46,308 nucleotides of DNA from assembly GCF_030056665.1 (NCBI RefSeq), contig NZ_JASHIG010000047.1; one strand, written 5' to 3'. This DNA is from Flectobacillus roseus (GTDB lineage Bacteria > Bacteroidota > Bacteroidia > Cytophagales > Spirosomataceae). The translations under genes were made by a program, and so were the position numbers. Positions 24,275 to 33,207 of the stretch are shown here, in pieces (position 1 is the stretch's first letter; each line of letters opens with the position of its first letter). The notes below the pieces were generated by a model. It ran no database searches and was not told where the DNA came from. It saw nothing but the letters and a program-made list of their open reading frames with translations.

Positions 24275-24736
24275 TTACAAGAATAATGGACTTCGATATT
24301 GATAGAGTTCCACTCGGATATGTAATTTTCCTAGTTGAGACTTCTTATACGGAGCTTTAAGAGCTTCTTGAGGGATTAATACAATATTGTAAAGGTCAAC
24401 TGGCGCTGAACTGTCTTCTGTGATAATTTCTTTTCTGATTTTGCCTTTTTTTAGGGCTACAAATGGAGTTGAAGTTCCAGAATCTCCCCACTCTTCTTTT
24501 ATATCATACCATGAGGACTTATCATAAGAGTTTATAACAGATAGCAGGGCATCATTTTCCAGATAGCCTTCAATCGTAATTTTATGTAAACTCGCTCTAA
24601 ATGGCGTATGTACACTATAAGAGGCAATACTTAAATAGTTTTCATAAATATCAAAATCCCAGACTCTCTGTAAGGTATAATGCCTGATGACAAAAAATGA
24701 GATAAGAAGCCCAATGCCTAAAAGTACTTTTTTCAT
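24275..24736 (-). CDS. small membrane-anchored protein, tandem duplicate 1
   Basis: A 153-residue protein of unknown function. Residues 1-20 are a membrane anchor or uncleaved signal (KKVLLGIGLLISFFVIRHYT). The rest is a predicted extracytoplasmic beta-rich domain. It is a duplicate of the gene at 24831-25295: the first 28 residues are identical, and the blocks HTPFRASLHKITIEGYLEND, KKGKIRKEIIT, PVDLYNIVLIPQ and LGKLHIRVELYQY are shared. Between the blocks, residues 29-42, 68-92 and 107-136 differ strongly. The flanking DNA upstream of the start is also duplicated. No function can be assigned. Confidence 0.8.
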   Translation of the reverse strand: MKKVLLGIGLLISFFVIRHYTLQRVWDFDIYENYLSIASYSVHTPFRASLHKITIEGYLENDALLSVINSYDKSSWYDIKEEWGDSGTSTPFVALKKGKIRKEIITEDSSAPVDLYNIVLIPQEALKAPYKKSQLGKLHIRVELYQYRSPLFL

Positions 24737-24830
24737 GTTGTTGTAGAAATTAAATTTATGTTAGAGAATTTGTAAGAACTAGAGTTTGTCTCCTTATAGA
24801 TAAAGTGCTGAGAGGATTTTACGGAAAAAC

Positions 24831-25295
24831 TTATAAAAACAATGGACTCTTATATTGATAGAGTTCCACTCGGATATGTAGTTTCCCTAGTTTAAAGCCT
24901 TTGTGAGGGGAATCATTAAGTACCCCTTGAGGTATTAATACAATATTGTAAAGGTCAACGGGTGAAGAAAGAACATCAGTGATAATTTCTTTTCTGATTT
25001 TGCCTTTTTTTAGAGGTATAAATGGCGTTAGATTGCCAGATTTCCCCCAATTCTCTTTTCTTTCATACCAATGTGAATCATCAGCATAATAAACGACTGA
25101 CAATAAAGCATCATTTTCCAAATATCCTTCAATTGTTATTTTATGTAGACTAGCTCGAAATGGTGTATGCGCACTAAAACATGCTATGTTTGAATCCATT
25201 TCATAAATTTCAAAATCCCAGACTCTTTGTAAGGTATAATGCCTGATGACAAAAAATGAGATAAGAAGCCCAATGCCTAAAAGTACTTTTTTCAT
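24831..25295 (-). CDS. small membrane-anchored protein, tandem duplicate 2
   Basis: A 154-residue protein, the upstream partner of the pair with 24275-24736. The N-terminal anchor is identical in both proteins, as are most of the central and C-terminal strands. The variable segments (DSNIACFSA, YYADDSHWYERKENWGKSGN, VLSSPVD and GVLNDSPHKGFK) keep their place but change sequence. The start codons lie 559 bases apart, which defines the duplicated unit, including about 55 bases of nearly identical upstream DNA. The pair is on the same strand with a 94-base gap. Not recognised as a known family. Confidence 0.8.
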   Translation of the reverse strand: MKKVLLGIGLLISFFVIRHYTLQRVWDFEIYEMDSNIACFSAHTPFRASLHKITIEGYLENDALLSVVYYADDSHWYERKENWGKSGNLTPFIPLKKGKIRKEIITDVLSSPVDLYNIVLIPQGVLNDSPHKGFKLGKLHIRVELYQYKSPLFL

Positions 25296-25451
25296 GCTTT
25301 TGTAGAAGTTAAGTTTATGTTAGAGAATTTGTAAGAACTAGAGTTTGTTTTTTCGGCCCTATCTTTACTTAGTGCCAGTAACGAACGGAATCGTAAAGTT
25401 ATAAACTTTTGAAAGAATAGGTCCAAGTCACAGACTTGAACCAGTGATAAA

Positions 25452-25502
25452 AAAAGCGACCTAGATATGACAAATTTTATCTGTCGTATCTAGGTCGCTT
25501 TT
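25452..25502 (-). terminator. terminator after the GH3/beta-lactamase gene
   Basis: AAAAGCGACCTAGATA pairs with TATCTAGGTCGCTTTT, with an extended GACA/TGTC inner stem. On the minus strand the tail is TTTTTTTATC. Confidence 0.85.
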
Positions 25503-25530
25503 ACAATTATATCAAAATGGAGGTTTATTG

Positions 25531-25590
25531 CATTTTCAAATCGTCACATCCTCAAATTTTCAAATTTTCAAATCCTCTCATTTTCAAATC
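25531..25590. repeat. TTTTCAAAT oligonucleotide string
   Basis: Five to six degenerate tandem copies of TTTTCAAATC lie just past the stop of the GH3/beta-lactamase gene. Similar copies occur at 1632-1658. Confidence 0.5.
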
Positions 25591-28500
25591 TTATTTCTTA
25601 ATACCTCTTTTGATGGCATCGTAGATTACCTCATTGATATTGGTTCTAACATTGAGGTCTGACAATTTGGAATTGTTGCGTGTAGGATATACTCTGTTGG
25701 CTAAGAATACATACACTAGTTGATTGTCGGGGTCAACCCAAGTATAAGTTCCTGTAAAACCAGAGTGACCAAAGCTCGACGCTGGGGCACTTGGAGCAGC
25801 ACTGATGCCTGGCTTTTTGCGGTCGGGCTTATCGAAGCCAATGCCACGACGACTATTTTCTGCAACACTAAACGGATAGCTCGTCCATTCGTTCAAAGTA
25901 CTTTCTTTGATAAAACGCTTACCTCCATAATATCCTTTTTGCAAATACATCTGCATCAATTTTGCTAAATCGTTGGCATTACCAAACAAGCCTGCGTGTC
26001 CTGAAATACCATTGAGCATAGCAGCACCTTCATCATGTACTCGTCCGTGGATGAGTGTTTTACGGAAAAGAGAGTCATATTCTGTTGGTACTATTCTGTT
26101 TAAATCATAATGCAAGCGAGCATTGTAAGTCAACGTAGTAGCACCCAATGGTTGGTAGAAAGTATCTTTTAAGAAAGATTCCCAATCTTTACCAGTCAGA
26201 CGAGGAATGATTTGTGGATACATATAGTATGACAAATCTGAGTAGACATATTCTTTTTTCTCACGCAAAGGCGAATCCTCAATTGCCTTGTAAAGCACAT
26301 TGTGGTAATCTTTATGAATCCAAAGGTTTTCAGCTACTTGGATAGAATAATCATTAGATTTTTCAGCCGCAAAGGTATGGTGCTTCCAAATGGTTGGTTG
26401 TGTGGAGATATTCACGCATTCTGCCCAAAGTTTTTTGTCAGACTGTATTGCTTTTTCGATACGAGCATAAGCTTTTTTACGACTGAAGAGTTTTTCCCAG
26501 AACGTAATTTTATATCCTTCTGGATATCCATGTGCAGCAATTTTATCTTGATATACTTTGCTTGCCAGTAGCATTTTGGTAGAGTCAATACAATCTTGCC
26601 AGAATGGAATCCATGCTCTTAGGCGTGCTTGGTGCGTCAAAATGTCTTTATACAGCAACCCAGCTTTATTGGAGTTTTTCCAGTCAGGAATCATATCGCC
26701 CATGGTACTGCTCAATGAGAACTTTCCTTCATCGCTCATACGCATCATCGCTGCTACCGAGGTACTAATTTTAGTAACCGAAGCCAAGTCATACAAATCA
26801 GTTAAAGCTACCTTTTGATTTCCTTCATAGGTATGTTTTCCATAAGCTTTATGGAAAATCACTTTACCATTTTTAGCGACTAAAACCACCGCACCTGGCG
26901 TTGCCTTACGGTCGATAGCTGTAGTTACAATTGAATCAATACGAGCGCCTAAATATTTTGAATCAATCCCTACTGCCTCTGGAATGGTATACTCAAAACG
27001 CTGAAGGGCTTTGGTCGTAATACCATCATTGTATTTGAAAGCAGTATTTACCGTCACAGGAAGTTTGCCTGTAATAGGAGTGGCTCCGAATATGGCTTGT
27101 GCTGCAGCTTCTTGTGTAAAAGGAGTTTCTTGGAACGTTTGAACCAAAGCTGCCGCATTTTCCAAGTTTTCAAATTTCCCTAATGTATAAGGATTCGAGA
27201 AAAGAGTAATGATGGTTTTGGCATTGCTAAATCTCTTTACTAACTCCTGTGTTTTAGGGAGGATATTATAATTTTTAGCAGGACGAATATTTTGCCCATT
27301 CACACCCATAATCACCAAGTTGTAGGATTTGAGTGCCTCCTCAACTTTGGCAATTGTACTATCAGCCGAGTTTTCATCTAGGTTAAAATGTTCTACAGCC
27401 GTGTAATTACCTAACATTTTTTGGAAATCTGTTACAGGTTTCGACCCAAAAGCAGGTGTTCCAATGACCAATGAGGCAATTTTTAAGGTATCAAGATTCT
27501 GTAAAGGAATAAGGTCTTTTTTGTTACGAAGTAAAGTAACTGTATTAACAGCCAACTGACGATTGAGCAAATCTGAAAAACGAGGATTCAAATCATCAAT
27601 CAAGTTTTTGGTATCAATCGCTTTGTATTTATCTAGTCCAGCCCATGATTTTGCCAATAGGATTCTTTTTACACGTTCGTCGATATCAGCTTGAGAGATT
27701 TCGCCACTTAAAAGTGCTTTTTTGATGGCATTAAATGCCGCAGGAACATCCACAAATGTTTCAAGAATATCATTTCCTGCAAGAATCGCTTTTACGTTGG
27801 CAGTTCCTTCAGGGAAAAACTTTACGGCTCCTTGCATATCCATGGCGTCTGTAAATACTAAACCTTTGAAATTTAATTCATTACGTAATAAATCCGTAAT
27901 GACTTTTCTTGACAGCGTCGAAGCCAAGTTTTTGGTAGTATCCAAAGCAGGAATATTTAGGTGCGCTACCATAACTCCCTGTAAACCATTTTTGATAAGT
28001 TCACGATAAGGATATAATTCCAAAGAATCTAATCTAGTACGATTATGACTAATCAAAGGCAAATCGTAGTGAGAATCAGTACCAGTATCGCCATGCCCAG
28101 GAAAGTGCTTCGCAGAAGTAATAACCCCTCCACGTTGTAAGCCTTTCATGTAAGCAATGGCTTTTTGCGTCACTTGATATTTGTTTTCGCCGAATGAGCG
28201 GAAGTTGATAACAGGGTTGTTGGGATTATTGTTGATATCAACAACTGGCGCATAATTCACATGTACACCTATACGCTTACACTGAAGTGCAATTTGATAG
28301 CCCATTTCTTCGAGTAGCTGGGTATTGCCTTGCATGGCACCTAAAGCCATTTGGTAAGGAAAACGCGTTGTACTATCGAGACGCATACTTAAGCCCCATT
28401 CCAAGTCCATGCCAATGAGCATAGGCACTTTAGCCATCGCTTGTAGCTTATTGACTAATACGGCTTGCTTACTAGGATTTCCAGCGAAGAAAACTAATCC

Positions 28501-28734
28501 GCCCACGTGGTAATCCCTTACGATTTGGTTGAGGCGAGTCGTATCATAAGTAGCGTTGTAATTAGCACGAGGCATCATCAATTGACCAATCTTTTGGTCA
28601 ACTGTCAGCGTTTTAAATACTGAGTCTACCCATTTTTGATTGGCATTCGGAAAAAGCTCTGATTGAGCCAAAGCCCCCGAACTTGCTAAACCAAGGATAG
28701 CTAAGGTTTTGATGAAGTAATGCGTTATTTTCAT
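25591..28734 (-). CDS. GH3 beta-N-acetylglucosaminidase fused to a beta-lactamase-type serine hydrolase
   Basis: A 1047-residue exported fusion. After a signal peptide (MKITHYFIKTLAILGLASSG, cleavage near ALAQ) comes a NagZ-like GH3 domain (residues 30-380) with KHFPGHGDTGTDSHYDLP near 210, which carries the Asp-His pair typical of NagZ, and the nucleophile Asp in VFTDAMDMQGA near 295. A GH3 C-terminal domain follows (about 385-600). Residues about 620-1045 are a class C beta-lactamase/DD-peptidase fold with SxxK in ASVTK near 652, the Tyr motif YSD near 830 and HSG near 989. Together this suggests cleavage of GlcNAc-MurNAc links plus hydrolysis of a peptide or ester bond, in peptidoglycan turnover. 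Fusions of this type are known from Bacteroidota but little studied. The ATG at 28734 precedes the signal peptide; the longer upstream frame adds 31 residues and is not preferred. Confidence 0.93.
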   Translation of the reverse strand: MKITHYFIKTLAILGLASSGALAQSELFPNANQKWVDSVFKTLTVDQKIGQLMMPRANYNATYDTTRLNQIVRDYHVGGLVFFAGNPSKQAVLVNKLQAMAKVPMLIGMDLEWGLSMRLDSTTRFPYQMALGAMQGNTQLLEEMGYQIALQCKRIGVHVNYAPVVDINNNPNNPVINFRSFGENKYQVTQKAIAYMKGLQRGGVITSAKHFPGHGDTGTDSHYDLPLISHNRTRLDSLELYPYRELIKNGLQGVMVAHLNIPALDTTKNLASTLSRKVITDLLRNELNFKGLVFTDAMDMQGAVKFFPEGTANVKAILAGNDILETFVDVPAAFNAIKKALLSGEISQADIDERVKRILLAKSWAGLDKYKAIDTKNLIDDLNPRFSDLLNRQLAVNTVTLLRNKKDLIPLQNLDTLKIASLVIGTPAFGSKPVTDFQKMLGNYTAVEHFNLDENSADSTIAKVEEALKSYNLVIMGVNGQNIRPAKNYNILPKTQELVKRFSNAKTIITLFSNPYTLGKFENLENAAALVQTFQETPFTQEAAAQAIFGATPITGKLPVTVNTAFKYNDGITTKALQRFEYTIPEAVGIDSKYLGARIDSIVTTAIDRKATPGAVVLVAKNGKVIFHKAYGKHTYEGNQKVALTDLYDLASVTKISTSVAAMMRMSDEGKFSLSSTMGDMIPDWKNSNKAGLLYKDILTHQARLRAWIPFWQDCIDSTKMLLASKVYQDKIAAHGYPEGYKITFWEKLFSRKKAYARIEKAIQSDKKLWAECVNISTQPTIWKHHTFAAEKSNDYSIQVAENLWIHKDYHNVLYKAIEDSPLREKKEYVYSDLSYYMYPQIIPRLTGKDWESFLKDTFYQPLGATTLTYNARLHYDLNRIVPTEYDSLFRKTLIHGRVHDEGAAMLNGISGHAGLFGNANDLAKLMQMYLQKGYYGGKRFIKESTLNEWTSYPFSVAENSRRGIGFDKPDRKKPGISAAPSAPASSFGHSGFTGTYTWVDPDNQLVYVFLANRVYPTRNNSKLSDLNVRTNINEVIYDAIKRGIKK

Positions 28735-28994
28735 TAAGCGTTTCAAAGGTTGATTGAATATGCAAGATAAGAATTTTTTGAGGGATACGCTTACGGAGTT
28801 GTGTGGGAATGAGGTGTAAGCGTTCATAGTTTTTAGCTTTAAACCATCAGCTAAAAGTTCCAGAGGATTTTATCGCATATCCAGTAAACATTTTGCCTAA
28901 TACTTGCGGCATATGGGCTAAAGCCAAATTTGCCATTTTCTGTTAATTATATAAAATCTATAATATTACTCTAGTAAATAAGCGTATCCTGACC

Positions 28995-29002
28995 TACCTT
29001 TG
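28995..29002 (+). promoter_or_regulatory. -7 promoter element for the amino-acid permease
   Basis: TACCTTTG matches TAnnTTTG and lies 30 bases before the GTG at 29032. Confidence 0.55.
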
Positions 29003-29031
29003 TAAAATATTATTCAACAAACTAAATCACA

Positions 29032-30477
29032 GTGAAATACATCAAACCCATCGAACAGCTCATCCAAGAATCGGAGGAGTCTGGCGAAAAAACACTCAAA
29101 CGTTCTCTTAATGCCTTTCAATTAATTATGCTCGGTTTAGGGGTAATTATTGGTGCGGGCTTATTTTCACTTACAGGTTTGGCAGCAGCCAATAATGCTG
29201 GCCCTGCCGTAACGCTTTCTTTTGTAGTAGCGGCCATAGGCTGTGCTTTTGCAGGCTTATGCTATGCCGAGTTTGCGGCTATGATTCCTGTAGCAGGAAG
29301 TGCTTATACGTATTCGTATGCGACACTCGGCGAATTAGTAGCTTGGATTATCGGTTGGGATTTGGTGCTAGAGTTCTCTGTTGGAGCGGCTACAGTGGCT
29401 ATTAGTTGGTCAAACTATCTAGTGAAATTTTTGGCTTATTATCAACTTTATATTCCACCTCAATTAGTACATTCTCCATTCGAAACAGTCACTTTGGCTG
29501 ATGGACAACAAATTCATGGTTTGTTCAACTTACCTGCGGCTTTAGTAGTGGTGTTTATGTCCTTTATTTTGATGCGTGGCACCAAAGGTTCTGCTATTTG
29601 GAATGCTATTGTGGTATCGCTCAAAGTGGCGGTGGTACTGGTATTTATTGCTTTGGGATGGAATTATGTGCAACCACAAAATTACCAACCTTATATTCCA
29701 GCTAACACGGGTATATTTGGTGAATATGGTTGGTCAGGCATTTTGCGTGGTGCAGGTGTGGTATTTTTTGTATTCTTAGGATTTGATATTATATCGACAG
29801 CCGCACAGGAAACTAAAAATCCACAGCGTAATATGCCTATTGGTATTATTGGTTCTTTGTTGGTTTGTACCGTTTTATTTGTGCTTTTTGCGCACGTGAT
29901 GACAGGTCTTTCGCATTATACTACTTTCAAAAACAATGCAGCGCCTGTGGCGGTGGCTATTCAACAAACGCCGTATGCGTGGTTATCTCAATTGGTGATT
30001 TTAGCAATTTTGGTGGGCTATACCTCTGTAATTCTTGTAGATTTGATGGGGCAGTCACGAGTATTTTTTAGTATGTCCAAAGATGGACTTCTCCCTAAAA
30101 TCTTCTCTGAAGTACATCCTAAATTCCGTACTCCTTGGAAATCAAATATTTTATTCTGTGTGTTTGTGAGCCTATTTGCGGCTCTTGTTCCTATTGATGT
30201 AGTAGGCGAAATGACCAGTATTGGGACGCTATTAGCATTTGTTGTAGTTTGTGGGGGTATTTTAGTTTTAAGAAAAACGAACCCAGATACTCCACGTTCA
30301 TTCAAAACGCCATGGGTGCCATTCGTTCCAATTATGGGAATATTGACTTGTGTAGGAATGATGGCATTCTTGCCATTGGATACGTGGATTCGTTTGATTG
30401 TGTGGATGGCTATCGGTATGGTAATTTATTACACTTATGGCCGCAAGAATAGTGTGATTCGGAAGAAACAATCATAG
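29032..30477 (+). CDS. APC-family amino-acid permease (cationic amino acid transporter type)
   Basis: A 481-residue inner-membrane transporter with about 12 helices. The first helix shows the APC hallmark GVIIGAGLFSLTG (residues 37-49), with unwound Gly residues that bind the amino-acid backbone. SAYTYSYATLGELVAWIIGW and FFVFLGFDIISTAAQETKNP (helix 6 and the following loop) are typical of the CAT/YfnA branch. An insert of about 30 residues between helices 4 and 5 carries ADGQQIHGLFNLPAA. The start is a GTG; the next in-frame ATG would remove the N-terminal 32 residues. The substrate cannot be told, though this branch often carries neutral or cationic amino acids. The gene stands alone with a promoter and a terminator. 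Confidence 0.93.
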   Translation: MKYIKPIEQLIQESEESGEKTLKRSLNAFQLIMLGLGVIIGAGLFSLTGLAAANNAGPAVTLSFVVAAIGCAFAGLCYAEFAAMIPVAGSAYTYSYATLGELVAWIIGWDLVLEFSVGAATVAISWSNYLVKFLAYYQLYIPPQLVHSPFETVTLADGQQIHGLFNLPAALVVVFMSFILMRGTKGSAIWNAIVVSLKVAVVLVFIALGWNYVQPQNYQPYIPANTGIFGEYGWSGILRGAGVVFFVFLGFDIISTAAQETKNPQRNMPIGIIGSLLVCTVLFVLFAHVMTGLSHYTTFKNNAAPVAVAIQQTPYAWLSQLVILAILVGYTSVILVDLMGQSRVFFSMSKDGLLPKIFSEVHPKFRTPWKSNILFCVFVSLFAALVPIDVVGEMTSIGTLLAFVVVCGGILVLRKTNPDTPRSFKTPWVPFVPIMGILTCVGMMAFLPLDTWIRLIVWMAIGMVIYYTYGRKNSVIRKKQS

Positions 30478-30484
30478 TTTATAA

Positions 30485-30540
30485 AATAGAAATGAGGAAA
30501 GTAAATTAGTTCTGTAGTTTATTTTCCTCATTTTCTATTA
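30485..30540 (+). terminator. terminator of the amino-acid permease gene
   Basis: AATAGAAATGAGGAAAGTAAA pairs with an A/T-rich partner ending TTTCCTCATTTTCTATT across a short loop. The tail on the plus strand is weak in T, so efficiency is uncertain. Confidence 0.6.
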
Positions 30541-30646
30541 TATGACCAAATCTCGTTGGCTCTTCTCTTCGAAATACTTGCCTCATTTGCCTAAAAGTGC
30601 TAGTTTTAGAGAATAAATGTTTCTCTAAAGCTCATAGATAGGTTTT

Positions 30647-31774
30647 ATGAAATTTCTTTCCATTGTTAATTTTACGGCAGCTTTTCAGGGAATCTTCTTG
30701 TGTATTATGTTATTTGGCCGCAACAGAGCTTCCCCCGAAAATAGGGCTTTGGCCTTATTAGTTATGGTAATTTCTGTGAGCCTACTTGGTCCTGTTTTAG
30801 GTATGACAGGATATTATCGTGAATTTCCTCATCTGATTCGAATAGGAGACCCTTTAGTGTTATTGTATGGACCGTTTTTATATCGTTATATTAGCCTTCT
30901 TACACATAAAGGAAATCCTGTATGGTGGCACTACATACCTTTTTGGCTATATCTAGGAGCCTTAATTCCTTTTTACTTACAAACTGCTGAAGCAAAAATT
31001 GCTTTTGGAGAACAAGTATTTCTGAATAATACACCTTCTGGGTTAGTGATATTTATTTTATCCCTTCGTACGGTTCATATATTTTTTTACATTGTAGTTA
31101 GTTTGAACTTGACACAAAAATTTCAAAAAACACTGCTTGATAACTATTCAGATTTAAGTCGACTCAATCTCGACAAAGCTAATTTTGTGCTTAAGCTGTT
31201 CATTTTGGTATTGATGTTAGCAATTATTGTATTTGTATCAACGTATTTCTGGTCACTCAATTTTGTCGTTATCAATAATTTGCTTGGACTAGCATTTGCT
31301 ATATTGATTTATGCGTTGGCCTATACTTCTTGGAATCGCCCAGTTATTGTAGAGGAACTTATTGTTAGGGAAGTTATTGAAAATGAAATAAGTGATACCG
31401 GGAAACGAACTCGTAATACATACAACCTTCATACTGAGATAAATGAAAACTTGGCGATACGCTTGAAGAATCTACTAGAAACCCAACAGATATATCTACA
31501 AAGTGAGCTTTCTTTGAGTCAGTTAAGTCAAGAACTGGGTGTTCCTGCCTATCAAGTGTCAGAGGTAATCAATCGACAGTACCAAGAAACCTTTTTTGAT
31601 TTAATTAATCGTTATCGTATCGAGGAAATAAAGCGTCGTCTTAATGATGACCAATATGCCCATTTGTCTATTCTTGGTATAGCTATGGATTGCGGATTTA
31701 ATTCTAAATCATCATTTAATACAGCTTTTAAGAAATTTACTGGTATGACTCCTTCAGAATACAAAAAAAAATAA
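30647..31774 (+). CDS. membrane-bound AraC-family transcriptional regulator
   Basis: A 375-residue one-component regulator. Residues 1-230 contain seven hydrophobic segments with short loops (GIFLCIMLFGRNRASPENRA between the first two). The C-terminal part, about residues 275-375, is an AraC-type double HTH: YLQSELSLSQLSQELGVPAY (first HTH), then VSEVINRQYQETFFDLINRY and the signature ILGIAMDCGFNSKSSFNTAF followed by KKFTGMTPSEYKKK. Sensing would occur in the membrane or periplasm and DNA binding in the cytoplasm. The small outer-membrane barrel gene at 31880 follows with its own promoter and may be a target. This type is common in Bacteroidota. Confidence 0.92.
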   Translation: MKFLSIVNFTAAFQGIFLCIMLFGRNRASPENRALALLVMVISVSLLGPVLGMTGYYREFPHLIRIGDPLVLLYGPFLYRYISLLTHKGNPVWWHYIPFWLYLGALIPFYLQTAEAKIAFGEQVFLNNTPSGLVIFILSLRTVHIFFYIVVSLNLTQKFQKTLLDNYSDLSRLNLDKANFVLKLFILVLMLAIIVFVSTYFWSLNFVVINNLLGLAFAILIYALAYTSWNRPVIVEELIVREVIENEISDTGKRTRNTYNLHTEINENLAIRLKNLLETQQIYLQSELSLSQLSQELGVPAYQVSEVINRQYQETFFDLINRYRIEEIKRRLNDDQYAHLSILGIAMDCGFNSKSSFNTAFKKFTGMTPSEYKKK

Positions 31775-31819
31775 GTTTGACTTTCGAAAACTGAACGTTT
31801 TATACCTAAAGTCGGACGA

Positions 31820-31847
31820 TTGTGGTGTAATGATAGTGATAATTTTG
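31820..31847 (+). promoter_or_regulatory. promoter of the small outer-membrane barrel gene
   Basis: TTG at 31820-31822 and TAATTTTG at 31840-31847, 17 bases apart, match the Bacteroidota -33/-7 pattern. Transcription would begin near 31853, about 27 bases before the ATG at 31880. This also explains why a TTG-started longer frame at 31820 should not be used. Confidence 0.6.
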
Positions 31848-31879
31848 AGCCATTATCTCACACACAAACGAAACGCATC

Positions 31880-32443
31880 ATGAAGAAGTTTTGCTTTATT
31901 ATTTTATTATGTTCTTATCAACTTTTAGCTCAAGAGACTACCTTCAAAACAAATTATAGCATTGAGTTGGATCCCATTGCGTATGTACTTAAGGGGTATT
32001 CTTTTCATGGTATTATTCAGCCATCTTCTCATATAAGTTTTGATTTAGGCATTTTTGGTATTGAAGAACCTGAAGGGTTTTCAGGCAATGATGGGTTTAA
32101 AATTCGGCAGAATGGATTTGGTATAAAGGCCAATTACCATTTTCTGGAAGGAACTACTCGTGGATTGTATACAGGTCTGAATATTGGTTATGCCACTGTA
32201 GATGCTACTCATAATACTAGTTTCGCAGTTGCGGATGGCAATAATATTACAATTGGTGCTCAAATGGGGTATCGCTTTTTCTTTCATAAATCGCAAGAAG
32301 GCATTCAAAAGGGGCTATACCTTGTTCCTTGGTTTAGCTACGGCTATGTTGTGCATACGAAAGCAGTAAAGTTTACCAATCTCCAATATGACAATAGTAA
32401 ATGGCTATTTTTTCCAACTATACATATAGGCTATCGTTTTTAG
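31880..32443 (+). CDS. small outer-membrane beta-barrel protein
   Basis: A 187-residue protein with a signal peptide (MKKFCFIILLCSYQLLAQ). The mature part shows alternating hydrophobic residues and Gly/aromatic turns typical of an eight-stranded barrel: NGFGIKANYHFL, GLYTGLNIGYATV, ITIGAQMGYRFFF, GLYLVPWFSYGYVV and a C-terminal HIGYRF whose final Phe is the usual BAM signal. The protein lies right after the AraC-type regulator, in the same direction and with its own promoter. No function can be assigned beyond membership of the outer-membrane barrels. Confidence 0.85.
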   Translation: MKKFCFIILLCSYQLLAQETTFKTNYSIELDPIAYVLKGYSFHGIIQPSSHISFDLGIFGIEEPEGFSGNDGFKIRQNGFGIKANYHFLEGTTRGLYTGLNIGYATVDATHNTSFAVADGNNITIGAQMGYRFFFHKSQEGIQKGLYLVPWFSYGYVVHTKAVKFTNLQYDNSKWLFFPTIHIGYRF

Positions 32444-32506
32444 AGAATTATATTCCAAATAATTGCTCACAATTGTTAATTACAACACCCTTTCATAACA
32501 ACAAAC

Positions 32507-33166
32507 ATGTTTATAGGTCATTTTGCTGTAGGCTTTAGTGTAAAGGCTATTCAGCCACGTATATCGCTAGGAACTTTATTTTTATCGGTTCAGTTTTTGG
32601 ATTTGCTTTGGCCAACGCTACTACAGCTGGGTCTTGAAAAGGTAGAAATTCGAGCTGGAATCACAGCTTTTAATCCCTTGGACTTTATATATTATCCTAT
32701 TTCTCATAGCTTAATAATGGCACTTGTGTGGTCTGCTTTGTTAGGAGGTATTGCAATGGTCTTTTATCAAAATCTCAGCATTGCTGTGACTTTGGGATTA
32801 TGTGTGCTGAGTCATTGGATATTAGACTTGATCGTTCATATTCCAGATTTACCCATTTATTGGGGTAAAAACACACCTAAAGTAGGATTGGGTTTGTGGA
32901 ATCAAGTTTGGCTTACTATGGCATTAGAATTTCTGTTGTTAGTACTAGGCTTATTTCAATATATAAAAACTACCGTAGCCAAAAATTGGATGGGTATAGT
33001 GGGGCTATGGGGATTGGTTGGGTTATTAATCTTGATTCAGATAGGGAACGTATTGGGTCCAATACCACAACATGTTGAAGATATTGCTTGGGGAGCTCAA
33101 CTACAATGGATTTTGATCGTATGGGCGTACTGGGTAGATTCAAACCGTCAGATAGATGTAGTCTAA
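32507..33166 (+). CDS. DUF457/YdjM-like membrane protein
   Basis: A 219-residue protein with six hydrophobic segments. It carries the pattern of membrane-bound metal-dependent hydrolase-like proteins (YdjM/DUF457 style): MFIGHFAVGF at the start (His5), LSVQFLDLLWP (Asp32), YYPISHSLIMAL (Ser-His-Ser) and VLSHWILDLIVHIPDLP (His and Asp pair in the fourth helix). Such His/Asp residues could hold a metal ion in the membrane, as in the broader LexA-binding inner-membrane hydrolase family. The gene converges on the lipoprotein gene at 33192 with only 25 bases between stops. Function unproven. Confidence 0.75.
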   Translation: MFIGHFAVGFSVKAIQPRISLGTLFLSVQFLDLLWPTLLQLGLEKVEIRAGITAFNPLDFIYYPISHSLIMALVWSALLGGIAMVFYQNLSIAVTLGLCVLSHWILDLIVHIPDLPIYWGKNTPKVGLGLWNQVWLTMALEFLLLVLGLFQYIKTTVAKNWMGIVGLWGLVGLLILIQIGNVLGPIPQHVEDIAWGAQLQWILIVWAYWVDSNRQIDVV

Positions 33167-33183
33167 AACAGATACACTATTCT

Positions 33184-33207
33184 GCTGAATACTATTCATA
33201 ATTCAGC
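33184..33207. terminator. hairpin between converging genes
   Basis: GCTGAAT pairs with ATTCAGC (seven bases) around a 10-base loop. The stem spans the stop codon of the lipoprotein gene and the end of the membrane protein gene. It lacks a clear T-run, so its strength as a terminator is doubtful. Confidence 0.4.

Noticed and set aside
24275..25295. Duplicated small membrane proteins as toxin-antitoxin or immunity genes.
   Set aside because: No toxin, effector or secretion gene is adjacent, and no known immunity fold is recognised; the idea has no support beyond the duplication.
28735..28827. 31-residue extension of the GH3/beta-lactamase protein.
   Set aside because: A typical signal peptide starts at the ATG at 28734, which would be misplaced in the longer form.
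31820..31879. TTG-started extension of the small barrel protein.
   Set aside because: The TTG is better explained as the -33 promoter element, and the signal peptide starts at 31880.
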